Assembly: GCA_035554115.1 (NCBI GenBank)
Contig: DATMIW010000074.1
Location: 1 to 64,000 of the forward strand
Reading direction: 5' to 3'
DNA length: 64,000 bases
Source of the DNA: CAXTSE01 sp035554115
GTDB taxonomy: Bacteria > Actinomycetota > Actinomycetes > Actinomycetales > Microbacteriaceae
The translations under genes were made by a program, and so were the position numbers. Below the pieces are notes generated by a model. The model ran no database searches. It had not been told where the DNA came from and saw only the letters and a list, made by a program, of their open reading frames with translations. This document shows, piece after piece, positions 41,578-50,591 of the stretch. How positions within the stretch are numbered: position 1 is the first letter of the stretch; every line of letters begins with the position of its first letter.

Positions 41578-42693
41578 GTGACCGATCCCACTGCCGCGAC
41601 CGATCCGGCCACCAAGCCGATCCCCACGTCACCCGCGAATACGGCGCCGTCTGAGCCGCCGATCCAGACGATGCAGTTGCCGATCATCGGCGAAGCGCAC
41701 GTGGCCGTACTCGGAGCGGGAGCCTGGGGCACGACTTTCGCGAAGATCCTCGCCGATGGTGGCGCCCGCGTGGGCATCTGGGCACGCCGACACGAGTTGG
41801 CTCGCGAAATCATGCAGAGTCGCCGAAACTCCGACTATCTGCCGGGCATCAATCTTCCGCGCGGCATCTCGGCGAGCGCGAAGCTGCCCGACGTTATTGA
41901 GGGTGCCGAGCAGATCTTCCTCAGCGTTCCGGCTCAGAGCCTGCGCGAAAATTTGCGCATTATGCGCGAGCTGATCCCCGCTGATGCGCTCGTTGTTTCG
42001 CTGATGAAGGGCGTCGAGAAGGGCACGCGCGACAGGATGAGCGAGGTCATCCAGCAGGAGTTGGACTGTGATCCGGCGCGCATCGCTGTCGTCAGTGGGC
42101 CGAATCTCGCCCTCGAAATCGCGAAAGAGCAGCCGACGGCAGCGGTGGTGTCGTCAACATCTCTTGAAACCGCGACAGCTGTCGCCCTGCGCGCGACGAA
42201 CCCGTACTTTCGCTCCTTCGTCAACACCGATGTCATCGGCACCGAATTCGGTGGGGTGCTGAAAAACCTCATCGCGGTCGCGATCGGCATCGTCGATGGC
42301 GTTGGGTACGGCGAGAACACGAAGGCGTCGATCATCACCCGCGGCCTGGTCGAGATGACGGATTTCGCCGTCGCCTTCGGTGCGAAGCCGGAGACACTCA
42401 GCGGGCTGGCCGGTCTGGGCGACCTCATCGCCACGTGCGAATCCCCGCTCTCGCGCAACAACACCGCGGGCCGCCTGCTCGGCCAGGGCTATCGATTCAA
42501 CGAGGTCATCGCGCAGATGAATCAGACGGCCGAGGGTCTTGCCTCCGTTGCGCCGATTCTTGAGCTGGCGGCGTCGAAGGGGGTCGAGATGCCGATCGTG
42601 TCTCAGGTCGCCGAAGTGCTGGCCGGTACGCTGAATCCGCGCGATATAGCGCCGCATCTCACCACCGACTCCACACACCCCCAAGGCGAGTAA
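41578..42693 (+). CDS. gpsA: glycerol-3-phosphate dehydrogenase [NAD(P)+]
   Basis: A 371-residue enzyme that makes sn-glycerol-3-phosphate for phospholipids. VAVLGAGAWGTTFAKIL is the cofactor motif, GPNLALEIAKEQPTA and GFGEYK-equivalent EFGGVLKNLIAVAIG hold the catalytic lysine. About 31 residues rich in Thr and Pro precede the usual start; ATG 41671 would give the normal length of 340. GTG 41578 is preferred because CAGAAT lies 6 nt upstream, the leaderless spacing seen throughout this window. ddl follows after 4 bp. Confidence 0.94.
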   Translation: MTDPTAATDPATKPIPTSPANTAPSEPPIQTMQLPIIGEAHVAVLGAGAWGTTFAKILADGGARVGIWARRHELAREIMQSRRNSDYLPGINLPRGISASAKLPDVIEGAEQIFLSVPAQSLRENLRIMRELIPADALVVSLMKGVEKGTRDRMSEVIQQELDCDPARIAVVSGPNLALEIAKEQPTAAVVSSTSLETATAVALRATNPYFRSFVNTDVIGTEFGGVLKNLIAVAIGIVDGVGYGENTKASIITRGLVEMTDFAVAFGAKPETLSGLAGLGDLIATCESPLSRNNTAGRLLGQGYRFNEVIAQMNQTAEGLASVAPILELAASKGVEMPIVSQVAEVLAGTLNPRDIAPHLTTDSTHPQGE

Positions 42694-42697
42694 GTCC

Positions 42698-43783
42698 ATG
42701 ATCCGTGTTGTCCTCGTCTTCGGGGGTCGCTCCTCCGAGCACTCCATTAGCTGTGCCACGGCGGGCGGCGTGCTTGGTGCCATCGACCGCGACCGCTACG
42801 AGGTGATCCTGCTCGGGATCACCCCCGACGGCGCCCTGACGCTGCGTCACCCCGACGAGGTGGCAGCTTTCGCACTCGGGGAGACCCTGCCGATCCTGGA
42901 CGACAACGGCACGCGCGTGCACCTGCCGGAGTCGACCCTGACGCAGGAGTTCACAGTCACCGAGGCCGACGGAACGATCCGCTCACTGGGTGACGTGGAT
43001 ATCGCCTTCCCGATCGTTCACGGCCCCTTCGGTGAAGACGGCACTCTGCAGGGGGCGTTCGAACTGATCGGCTTGCCGTACGTCGGCAACGGCGTGCTGG
43101 CTTCCGCTCTCGGCATGGACAAGCACTTCACCAAAACCGTGCTGCAGAGCGCGGGTGTGCAGGTGGCCCCCTGGGTGCGGGTGGGCCGGGGCGAGATTGC
43201 GCGCGATCCGGAACTGTGGCAGCGCCGCATCCGGAACCTGGGGTTGCCCGCATTCGTGAAGCCGGCGCGCGCCGGGTCGAGCGTCGGGGTCAGCAAGGTT
43301 GGCGACTGGTCTGAACTCGAAGCGGCGCTGGAGGTGGCATTCGCCGAAGATTCAACGGTTCTGATCGAGGCGGCGGTGGTCGGCCGCGAGGTCGAATGCG
43401 CTGTGCTCGAAGGCCGCGACGGCGGACCCACCCGCACGAGCGTTGCGGGGGAGATCGTGGTCACGGGCCGCGATTTCTACGACTTCGAGGCCAAATATCA
43501 CGGCGCTCCAGGAGTCGAACTGGTGTGCCCCGCCGAGCTGCGCGACCAGGAGCTGGCCGAACTGCAGCGCACGGCTGCGCACGCGTTCGAGGCCATCGGC
43601 GGGCGGGGTCTCGCGCGCGTGGACTTCTTCTTCACCGGCAGCGAGTTTGTCGTGAACGAGATCAACACGATGCCCGGCTTCACGCCGATCTCGATGTTCC
43701 CCGCCTGCTGGCAGGCCAGTGGACTTGCTTACGGTGAGCTCATCGACGAGCTCATCCAGCTGGGGTTGGCGACGGAGCGGTAG
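42698..43783 (+). CDS. ddl: D-alanine--D-alanine ligase
   Basis: A 361-residue ATP-grasp ligase for the peptidoglycan dipeptide. VFGGRSSEHSISCATA near the N-terminus, FPIVHGPFGEDG (D-Ala site), PAFVKPARAGSSVGVSKV (ATP loop) and VNEINTMPGFTPISM (metal site) are all present. It follows gpsA by 4 bp and is convergent with the DUF3515 gene, whose last 32 bp overlap the ddl end. Confidence 0.96.
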   Translation: MIRVVLVFGGRSSEHSISCATAGGVLGAIDRDRYEVILLGITPDGALTLRHPDEVAAFALGETLPILDDNGTRVHLPESTLTQEFTVTEADGTIRSLGDVDIAFPIVHGPFGEDGTLQGAFELIGLPYVGNGVLASALGMDKHFTKTVLQSAGVQVAPWVRVGRGEIARDPELWQRRIRNLGLPAFVKPARAGSSVGVSKVGDWSELEAALEVAFAEDSTVLIEAAVVGREVECAVLEGRDGGPTRTSVAGEIVVTGRDFYDFEAKYHGAPGVELVCPAELRDQELAELQRTAAHAFEAIGGRGLARVDFFFTGSEFVVNEINTMPGFTPISMFPACWQASGLAYGELIDELIQLGLATER

Positions 43784-44285
43784 TCGGAACCGGGGGCAGG
43801 TCAATGTCTTGACCCGTCACCGTGTCGTCGGTGCTCGTGCACTTCTGACCGTTGGGCGGCAGGAACGACACCGCGTTCAGCAGGTCGTTGAGCGGAATAC
43901 CGGGGCTCGTGAACGCTTTCCGGCTGACGACGATGTCGAGGGCCGGGTCGCGGCCGAATGTCGTGAATTTCCAGAACTTCTTGTCGCTCACGTCGCGGAG
44001 GAAGAAGATTCCCTCCAGCTCGATGCAGGGCAGAGTGGATGCGCGGGGCACCTCGACTCCGCAGCGCACCAGAACCGACGCCGGGTTTCCCCATGCGGCC
44101 GTCGCCTGCGCGTCGGTCTCGCGTTTCGGCATATCGCCCACGGTGTCGGGCAATCTCACGATGACGGCGGCGCATCCGGGGTTGTTCGCGTCATCCGCCG
44201 CGGTCATCGGGATGATCTGGCTGCACCCGGTCAGCGCGATGAGTGCGAGCACGGCGAGACCAAGGGCAAGCGGAAAGCGTGACAT
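43752..44285 (-). CDS. DUF3515 family lipoprotein
   Basis: A 177-residue protein with signal peptide and lipobox (ALIALTGCSQ). Mature residues GCAAVIVRLPDTVGDMPKRE, TAAWGNPASVLVRCGVEVPR and FWKFTTFGRDPALDIVVSR match the actinobacterial DUF3515 family, commonly found between ddl and thiL. Two conserved cysteine pairs (C38/C73 region) probably form disulfides. The function is unknown; the setting suggests the cell envelope. Its 3' end overlaps ddl tail to tail by 32 bp. Confidence 0.85.
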   Translation of the reverse strand: MSRFPLALGLAVLALIALTGCSQIIPMTAADDANNPGCAAVIVRLPDTVGDMPKRETDAQATAAWGNPASVLVRCGVEVPRASTLPCIELEGIFFLRDVSDKKFWKFTTFGRDPALDIVVSRKAFTSPGIPLNDLLNAVSFLPPNGQKCTSTDDTVTGQDIDLPPVPTTAPSPTPAG

Positions 44286-44309
44286 CAGCTTCAGGCTAGC
44301 GTGGGCTGC

Positions 44310-45371
44310 ATGTCGGAGTCTGAGACTGAGCAGCCTGAGGTCGTGGAGCCTGGGATCGAGCAATTCGGCGTTGCGCCCCACGCGACGGCACCGGCGACCT
44401 CGCCCGCCACGCTCTGCTCGATCGGCGAGGCGGCCGTTCTTCGTCGCATCTTTCCGCGGCTGCCCGATGCCGCCGCCGCCCTGATCGGTCCCGGAGACGA
44501 TGCCGCGGTGCTCGCGGCGCCCGACGGTCGCTTCGTTGTCACAACCGACACGATGGTTCACGGCCCCGACTTCCGCTTGGCCTGGTCGCGCCCCGCCGAC
44601 CTGGGATGGAAGGCGGCAGCAACGAACCTTGCAGATATTGCGGCGATGGGGGCTCGGCCGACGGGGCTCGTTGTTGCGCTCGCAGCGCCTGCCGGCACTC
44701 CCGTGAAGTTCTTGGAGGACCTGGCTGACGGCCTCCGGATGGCGTGCGAAGCTCTCGCGCCGGGCTGCGGGGTGGTCGGTGGTGACCTCGCGGTGTCGGC
44801 GACGCTGGTGATCGCCGTCACGGCTTTCGGCGACCTGGAGGGGCGGGATCCGGTGCTCCGCTCAGGTGCCCGTCCCGGTGACAGGGTGGCTGTCTCCGGT
44901 CCCCTCGGGCTCGCCGCCGAGGGACTCGCCCTGCTGTTCGAGCGAGCCGTGGACGACCGCGGGGTACCCGATTCGGCGCGGGTCGCGGAGCTGCGGGTGG
45001 CGCATCCCGAGGCCTTGGCGGCGCAGCTGACTCCCCGTCCACCTCTTGCCGACGGGCCGGCCGCCGCTCGCGCCGGGGCGACGGCGATGCTCGACCTGAG
45101 TGATGGGCTCGCGATCGACGCCCGGCGGGTGGCCGACGCGAGTGGGGTGTGCGTCGACCTGTCTCGTGCGGCGATCGGGTCGGAGCTCGCCCTGACGGGC
45201 GGCGAGGATCACGCGCTCCTGGCAACATTCCCGCCGGATGTCGAGCTGCCATCCGGATTTCGGGACATTGGGCGGGTCATCTCGGGCTCAGGCTTGTCGC
45301 TCGACGGTACGCCGTACACCGGCCGCGGGGGATGGGACCCGTACGCCGACTGGGACGGACGCGGCGACTAG
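44310..45371 (+). CDS. thiL: thiamine-monophosphate kinase
   Basis: A 353-residue PurM/ThiL-fold kinase that makes thiamine diphosphate. IGPGDDAAVLAAPDGRFVVTTDTMV, SDLGWKAAATNLADIAAMGA-like and GGDLAVSATLVIAVTAFG are the ATP/Mg motifs, MLDLSDGLAIDARRVA and LTGGEDHALLATF the C-terminal ones. The N-terminal 27 residues are a Glu/Pro/Thr tail unlike the family. ATG 44310 is favoured over GTG 44301 by a TAGCGT hexamer 7 nt before it. It is divergent from the DUF3515 gene. Confidence 0.92.
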   Translation: MSESETEQPEVVEPGIEQFGVAPHATAPATSPATLCSIGEAAVLRRIFPRLPDAAAALIGPGDDAAVLAAPDGRFVVTTDTMVHGPDFRLAWSRPADLGWKAAATNLADIAAMGARPTGLVVALAAPAGTPVKFLEDLADGLRMACEALAPGCGVVGGDLAVSATLVIAVTAFGDLEGRDPVLRSGARPGDRVAVSGPLGLAAEGLALLFERAVDDRGVPDSARVAELRVAHPEALAAQLTPRPPLADGPAAARAGATAMLDLSDGLAIDARRVADASGVCVDLSRAAIGSELALTGGEDHALLATFPPDVELPSGFRDIGRVISGSGLSLDGTPYTGRGGWDPYADWDGRGD

Positions 45372-45415
45372 CGTCTGCGCGCCAGGATTACTGCAGCGCT
45401 AGGACTACTGCCGCG

Positions 45416-45991
45416 TTAGGCCTGCGGTTCCGGTCTCACCCAGAAAACGGCCGTATCGCCGTATGTGCTGCGGCGCTCGCACGCGAGTCCGGCCGGCCAG
45501 GTGGGCTCCGGGTCGCGGGTTGCGCGTTCGAGGATGAGCAGGGCATCCGGAGCCAGTCGCGGCACGAGCGGCGCGAGCTCGGCCATGAGCTCGGCGGCTG
45601 GCAGCTCGTAGGGCGGATCGACGAACACAAGATCAACGAACGAGGTCGTTCCTGTTGCGAAAGACACGACAGTCTGCGTGACCACGGTGATCGTCGGCTC
45701 CTCGCCGCGTGGGGCGGCGCGGCGGACGCGCTCCGCGTTGGCCGCGATGATCTTCGCGGCAGCGGGCGCCTTTTCGACAAGCGTGACCTGGCTCGCCCCT
45801 CGTGACGCCGCCTCGAGACCGAGAGCACCGGATCCCGCATAGAGGTCGAGTACGCGCGCACCGTCGAGCGCGCCCCGGGCATCGAGCGCCGAGAAGATCG
45901 CCTCGCGCACACGATCGGAGGTGGGGCGAGTGCCGGTTTTGGGCACCGTGAGCGGGAGCGAGCCGGCGAAGCCCGAGATGATGCGCGTCAT
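45416..45991 (-). CDS. rsmD: 16S rRNA (guanine966-N2)-methyltransferase
   Basis: A 191-residue methyltransferase. RIISGFAGSLPLTVPKTGTRPTSDRVRE at the N-terminus is the RsmD signature (in two parts), VLDLYAGSGALGLEAASRG is the SAM motif, and FVDPPYELP is the DPPY catalytic motif for base N-methylation. ATG 45991 begins MTRIISG. It is divergent from the CorA gene. Its neighbours recG and coaD are its usual companions in Actinobacteria. Confidence 0.93.
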   Translation of the reverse strand: MTRIISGFAGSLPLTVPKTGTRPTSDRVREAIFSALDARGALDGARVLDLYAGSGALGLEAASRGASQVTLVEKAPAAAKIIAANAERVRRAAPRGEEPTITVVTQTVVSFATGTTSFVDLVFVDPPYELPAAELMAELAPLVPRLAPDALLILERATRDPEPTWPAGLACERRSTYGDTAVFWVRPEPQA

Positions 45992-46073
45992 GCCTGTCAC
46001 GGTAGCGGGCTGGCGTTGGCAGTCGCGCGCGAGGCTTCGCTGTCGCGAGGTGTGTGAAGCGTACGATCGGCGC

Positions 46074-47123
46074 GTGCATCCTGAACCTCCCGCCACCCGC
46101 CTACCCGGCGTCGTCAACAATGTCGTCTACGTCGGCGGTCGCAAACTCGAGAGTCCGCCGACTCTCGAGGGCACTTTCGACGTGCTCGCCAGACATGAGA
46201 ATGCTCTCGCGTGGATCGGCCTCTACCGGCCAGACAAACCCACCCTCGACACCCTCGCCGCCGAGTTCGGTTTGCATGAGCTTGCGATCGAGGATGCCGT
46301 GACGGCGCACCAGCGACCGAAGCTGGAACGGTACGGTGACATCCTCTTCATGGTGTTGCGCGCCGCGCACTATGACGACGAGGCCGAGCGAGTCGAGTTC
46401 GGCGAGCTGCACGTCTTCTGCGGGGCGAACTTTGTCATTACGGTGCGGCATGCGGAATCCCCCGACCTGTCGATCGTGCGGCATCGCATGGAAGGCACCG
46501 CAGAGGCACTCAACGAGGGTGCTGAGGCAGTGCTCTATGCGATTCTCGATGCCGTTGTCGACGGGTACGCACCTGTTGTCGCCGGCATTGCCAACGACAT
46601 TGACGAGATCGAAACGCAGGTATTCGACGGCGATCCGTCGGTTTCGCGACGTGTGTACGAACTGAACCGCGAGGTCATCGAGTTCGAGCGGGCCGTCGCG
46701 CCCCTCATAGGGATCATCGAAACCCTGTCGACTGGCTATGCCGACGGGCATGTGGGGGAGGTGCTGCAGCAATATCTGCGCGATGTCGCCGACCATGTGG
46801 TTCACGCCTACGAGCGCATCGAACAGTTTCGCGCGTTGCTGCGCGACATTCTCGTCGTCAACGCCTCGCTTGTCGGGCAGAAACAGAACGAAGAGGCGGC
46901 TCGGCTTTCTGCGGCCAACATCCTCCAGGCGGACCAGACCCGCAAGATCTCGGGATGGGCGGCCATCCTCTTCGCCCCCACGCTAGTTGGAGCCATCTAC
47001 GGGATGAACTTCCGATTCATGCCCGAGCTCGATCAACCGTGGGGATATCCCGCAGCGCTCGGGCTCATGCTTGCGTCGAGTGTCGTGCTCTACATCGTGT
47101 TCAAGAAACGCGGGTGGCTGTAG
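46074..47123 (+). CDS. corA: CorA family Mg2+/divalent cation transporter
   Basis: A 349-residue CorA protein. The long soluble N-terminal domain is followed by two C-terminal helices (WAAILFAPTLVGAIYGMNF and ALGLMLASSVVLYIVF) with the selectivity motif YGMNFRFMPEL. GTG 46074 is chosen because TACGAT (46062-46067) lies 6 nt before it. It imports magnesium or moves other divalent ions. recG starts 49 bp downstream. Confidence 0.92.
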   Translation: MHPEPPATRLPGVVNNVVYVGGRKLESPPTLEGTFDVLARHENALAWIGLYRPDKPTLDTLAAEFGLHELAIEDAVTAHQRPKLERYGDILFMVLRAAHYDDEAERVEFGELHVFCGANFVITVRHAESPDLSIVRHRMEGTAEALNEGAEAVLYAILDAVVDGYAPVVAGIANDIDEIETQVFDGDPSVSRRVYELNREVIEFERAVAPLIGIIETLSTGYADGHVGEVLQQYLRDVADHVVHAYERIEQFRALLRDILVVNASLVGQKQNEEAARLSAANILQADQTRKISGWAAILFAPTLVGAIYGMNFRFMPELDQPWGYPAALGLMLASSVVLYIVFKKRGWL

Positions 47124-47172
47124 CGCCGACGTCCGTGTCCGCGGCGTCGGAGCCCGCCGGTACCCTCGTGCT

Positions 47173-49413
47173 GTGACCTCGCTCGACCTTTCGCCCCTCG
47201 ATGTGCGGCTGAGTACCGCCCTTGGCGGTCGCACGGGACAGGCGATCACAAAGGCTTTCGGCTATACAACGGTCGGCGAATTCCTCACGCATTATCCGCG
47301 GCGTTATGCGCGGCGCGGTGAGCTGACGGCTCTCAGTGAATTGGCGATTGACGACAACGTCACAATCGTCGCCGAGGTGCGAAGCGTGAACGAACGGTCG
47401 ATGCGCAATCGCCGCGGCTCGATCGTCGAGGTCGTCATCAGCGACGGGACGGCGCATCTCACTCTGACGTTCTTCAACCAGGCCTGGCGGGCGCAGCAAC
47501 TCCGGCCGGGCATGCGTGGAATCTTCGCCGGCAAAGTTGGCGACTATCGGGGTGCGCGCCAGCTCGCGCATCCGGACTATGAGCTGTTTGAAGCTGACGA
47601 CGCCCGGCCCGAGGCGAGCGCAGAAATTGCGAAAGGCTGGGCCGAGCACCCGATCCCGATCTATCCGGCCACCTCGACCCTCGCGAGCTGGCAGCTGGCC
47701 AAGGCAATGGATGTCGTGCTCGACACCCTGCCCGCGCTCGACGACCCGGTGCCCGCCGACATTCGCGCCGAGCGCGGACTCATCCCGTTCGCAACCGCTC
47801 TCGAGCTTGTGCACCGACCCGAGACCGACGCCGACTGGAAGCGCGCGCAGGACGCGCTCCGGTTTCAGGAGGCGTTCGTACTGCAGAGCGCCCTGCTTGC
47901 CCAGCGTGCCGAACGTAGGGCGGCCGCGGCGACCTCTCGCGTGCCGGGGAAGCTGTCGGCCGAGTTCGCCGAGCGCTTGCCCTTCACCTTGACGGGAGAC
48001 CAGACGCGGGTGGGCGAGGAGATCGAGCGAGACCTCGCCGAGGGTGCGCCGATGAACCGTCTTGTGCAAGGCGAGGTCGGTTCGGGCAAGACGCTCGTGG
48101 CGTTGCGCGCGATGCTGACCGTTGCCGATTCGGGTGGGCAGTCAGCTTTCCTCGCGCCAACGGAAGTGCTCGCCGCACAGCATTTGCGATCGATTGTCGC
48201 GACCCTCGGGCCGGACCTCAGCGCTCGGTTGCGCGTCACTTTGCTCACCGGGCAGATGCCGGTGGCCGATCGTCGCAAAGCGATGCTCGCGGCCGCGAGC
48301 GGAGGGGCTTCGATCGTCGTTGGCACGCATGCTTTGCTGGGCGACACCGTCTCGTTCGCCGAGCTGGGGTTGGTTGTTGTCGATGAGCAACACCGCTTCG
48401 GCGTCGATCAACGCGAGGCCCTTCGGCTGAAGGGCACGGCGCCTCATGTTTTGGTGCTCACAGCCACCCCCATTCCTCGCACTGTTGCCATGACGGTCTT
48501 TGGCGACCTGGATGTCTCCACAATCGCCGAATTGCCGGCCGGTCGTACGCCCATTGCCTCGCATGTGGTGGGGTTGGCCGAGCATCCGGGCTGGGAAGGA
48601 CGGGTCTGGGAACGCCTGAGCGAAGAGCTTGCCGAGGGGCGGCAGGGGTTCGTGGTGTGCCCGGCAATCGACGAGAAGTTGGTGGAAGAAGGCGATCTGG
48701 CGGTCGAGACCCCGCCGGTCGAGGTCGTCGAGACCCCGTCGGTCGAGCCTGTCGAGACCAAGCCCGCGCCCGCATCTCGACAGGCTCGATCCCCGGGCAC
48801 CCCCGCCTCCGTGACTGCGACCCTGGCGCGCCTGACGCAACTTCCGCAGCTTGCCGGCCGCCGCATCCGGGCCCTGCATGGGCGCATGAGCGCCGATGAG
48901 AAGGACGCGACCATGCGCGCGTTCGCCGCGGGAGACATCGACGTGCTGGTCGCCACGACAGTGATCGAGGTGGGGGTCGATGTGCCCAACGCATCGACGA
49001 TGGTTGTGCTCGATGCCGACAGGTTTGGCGTCGCGCAGCTGCACCAACTGCGTGGTCGGGTCGGGCGCGGGGGAGTTCCCGGTCTCGCCCTTTTCGTGAC
49101 ATATGCCGAACCCGGCACGATCACCCGCGAACGCGTGGATGCCGTCGCCGCCACTCTCGACGGCTTCGAGCTCGCGCAGGTCGACCTCGAACTGCGCCGC
49201 GAGGGCAATGTGCTCGGGGCGACCCAGAGCGGCGGGCGTTCATCGCTCAAATTGCTGCAGGTGGTTCGCGACGGCGATCTGATCGGCGAGGCGCGAGAGG
49301 CGGCTCATGGCGTGCTCGAGTCAGACCCGACACTGGCCGACCACCTCGCCCTGCGGCAGGCCCTGGCGCGGCGGCTCGACGAGGTCGAACGGGCGTTTCT
49401 CGCGAAGTCGTAG
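47173..49413 (+). CDS. recG: ATP-dependent DNA helicase RecG with a REP-derived insert
   Basis: A 746-residue helicase that remodels stalled forks. The wedge/OB domain is at about 55-150, Walker A GEVGSGKT near 300, VVDEQHRFGVDQR the DEAH-type box, and LHQLRGRVGRGG motif VI. Residues about 511-541 (rich in ETP, VEPVET) are encoded by two or more REP-like palindromes at 48702-48791 and lie in the second helicase domain just before the ALHGRM motif, where a surface loop is expected. GTG 47173 has TACCCT 6 nt upstream. coaD follows. Confidence 0.94.
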   Translation: MTSLDLSPLDVRLSTALGGRTGQAITKAFGYTTVGEFLTHYPRRYARRGELTALSELAIDDNVTIVAEVRSVNERSMRNRRGSIVEVVISDGTAHLTLTFFNQAWRAQQLRPGMRGIFAGKVGDYRGARQLAHPDYELFEADDARPEASAEIAKGWAEHPIPIYPATSTLASWQLAKAMDVVLDTLPALDDPVPADIRAERGLIPFATALELVHRPETDADWKRAQDALRFQEAFVLQSALLAQRAERRAAAATSRVPGKLSAEFAERLPFTLTGDQTRVGEEIERDLAEGAPMNRLVQGEVGSGKTLVALRAMLTVADSGGQSAFLAPTEVLAAQHLRSIVATLGPDLSARLRVTLLTGQMPVADRRKAMLAAASGGASIVVGTHALLGDTVSFAELGLVVVDEQHRFGVDQREALRLKGTAPHVLVLTATPIPRTVAMTVFGDLDVSTIAELPAGRTPIASHVVGLAEHPGWEGRVWERLSEELAEGRQGFVVCPAIDEKLVEEGDLAVETPPVEVVETPSVEPVETKPAPASRQARSPGTPASVTATLARLTQLPQLAGRRIRALHGRMSADEKDATMRAFAAGDIDVLVATTVIEVGVDVPNASTMVVLDADRFGVAQLHQLRGRVGRGGVPGLALFVTYAEPGTITRERVDAVAATLDGFELAQVDLELRREGNVLGATQSGGRSSLKLLQVVRDGDLIGEAREAAHGVLESDPTLADHLALRQALARRLDEVERAFLAKS
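48702..48791. repeat. REP-like palindromes inside recG
   Basis: Three tandem GGTCGAG...GTCGAGACC units on one strand and TCTCGACAGGCTCGA on the other make an inverted-repeat array within the reading frame. The core TCGAGCCTGTCGAGA is identical to that at 9571-9612. Confidence 0.85.
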
Positions 49414-49482
49414 CGTGCGCTGTCGTGACGCGCGGTGACTGGTCACGGGCTGCTGCATCCCACCCCGGATAGGCTGGCCCGT

Positions 49483-49977
49483 ATGAGCCGGATCGCCGTT
49501 GTTCCGGGGTCGTTCGACCCTGTCACCCTCGGGCATCTCGATGTGATCGAACGGGCGGCCAGGCTCTTCGACGAAGTCCATGTGCTGGTCGTGCACAACC
49601 CGGGCAAGACGGCGCTGCTGCCGATTGCGGAACGGGTGTCTCTCATCCAGGATTCGGTGGATGCCGCCCAGCTGGCCGGCAACATCATCGTCACCAGCTG
49701 GAGTGTCGGCCTCCTCGTCGACTATGCGAGCGATGTCGGTGCCATTGCGCTCGTGAAGGGCATCAGATCGCAGATCGATGTGTCTTATGAGACCCCGATG
49801 GCGATTGTCAATCGCGACCTTGCGAATGTTGAGACCGTGTTCTTGCTGCCGAATCCGGCGCATGCGCATGTGTCGAGCTCGCTCGTGCGGCAGGTGGCAT
49901 CGCTTGGCGGGGATGTGACGCCGTATGTGCCGAAACCCGTCTCTGACTTCCTGCAGCGCGATCGCGACGAGCGGTGA
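49483..49977 (+). CDS. coaD: phosphopantetheine adenylyltransferase
   Basis: A 164-residue nucleotidyltransferase for the penultimate step of coenzyme A synthesis. PGSFDPVTLGHLD (8-20) is the TxGH adenylate motif and SSSLVRQVA the second conserved motif near the C-terminus. Length is typical. The ATG at 49483 is preceded by TAGGCT at 7 nt, indicating a leaderless start. It lies 69 bp after recG. Confidence 0.95.
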   Translation: MSRIAVVPGSFDPVTLGHLDVIERAARLFDEVHVLVVHNPGKTALLPIAERVSLIQDSVDAAQLAGNIIVTSWSVGLLVDYASDVGAIALVKGIRSQIDVSYETPMAIVNRDLANVETVFLLPNPAHAHVSSSLVRQVASLGGDVTPYVPKPVSDFLQRDRDER

Positions 49978-50014
49978 ACCCCGCAGTTTTGCGGCGACCC
50001 CACCGTCGGCAGAT

Positions 50015-50446
50015 GTGCTCGCTGCTGCCCGCGGAAACTGGCACCGCGGCGACGCAAACGGCCTCGGATGCGAGGCGCGCGTGATTGCGCGACGTGATGC
50101 GGCCATCCGCTTGGGAATCTCGCTCGAAATGGCGCGGCGGCACAATCTGCCAACGTCACTAACGGAGGCGGAGGTCGATGCGCTCGACACCAACCCTCCG
50201 CCGTGGCTCATCCAGTCGCGCTCGAATAGCACCGGGAAGCGCCCCGTGTGGGTGCAGCTTCGATGCGATATCTGCGGGTTCGCGGAGGCGGCCCGGCCCA
50301 AGAAATGGTGGCCGGACTTCACCTATCTCAGCTGCGACATCCACGGGTCTGATGAGCTTCCGGATGCCGCACCCGGCACCCGGCGTCGCGAACTTGACGG
50401 GGTGGGCAGCCGGTTTATCGCGATCGTCGACACGCCTGTTGAATGA
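50015..50446 (+). CDS. hypothetical protein with Cys pair
   Basis: A frame of about 143 residues from GTG 50015, continuing a longer open frame that begins inside coaD. Helical N-terminal half (ARVIARRDAAIRLGISLEMARRHNLP), then WVQLRCDICGFAEAARPKKW with a CxxC pair and a later CDIHG that could complete a metal site. PTSLTEAEVDAL between them is charged. I do not recognise the family. The start is uncertain, and no strong ribosome site is visible. Coding is supported by consistent amino-acid composition. Confidence 0.5.
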   Translation: MLAAARGNWHRGDANGLGCEARVIARRDAAIRLGISLEMARRHNLPTSLTEAEVDALDTNPPPWLIQSRSNSTGKRPVWVQLRCDICGFAEAARPKKWWPDFTYLSCDIHGSDELPDAAPGTRRRELDGVGSRFIAIVDTPVE

Positions 50447-50557
50447 GCGGTGCCGGGGCCGGGTAGTTGGAGTGCGACGAGCATCGCCCATGGGGCCTGT
50501 CGTCCTCTCCTCCCCAGCGTTGATAGGTGATTCATCCTGTTGAAACTCAACATTTAC

Positions 50558-50573
50558 TCGAACAAAGTTTCGA
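50558..50573. promoter_or_regulatory. LexA-like SOS box before the DUF222/HNH gene
   Basis: TCGAAC-AAAG-TTTCGA matches the actinobacterial LexA site (TCGAAC-N4-GTTCGA) at 11 of 12 fixed positions. It overlaps the -35 region of a promoter whose -10 is TACGAT (50581-50586), 5 nt before the ATG. Confidence 0.65.
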
Positions 50574-50591
50574 ATCTTGATACGATGAAGC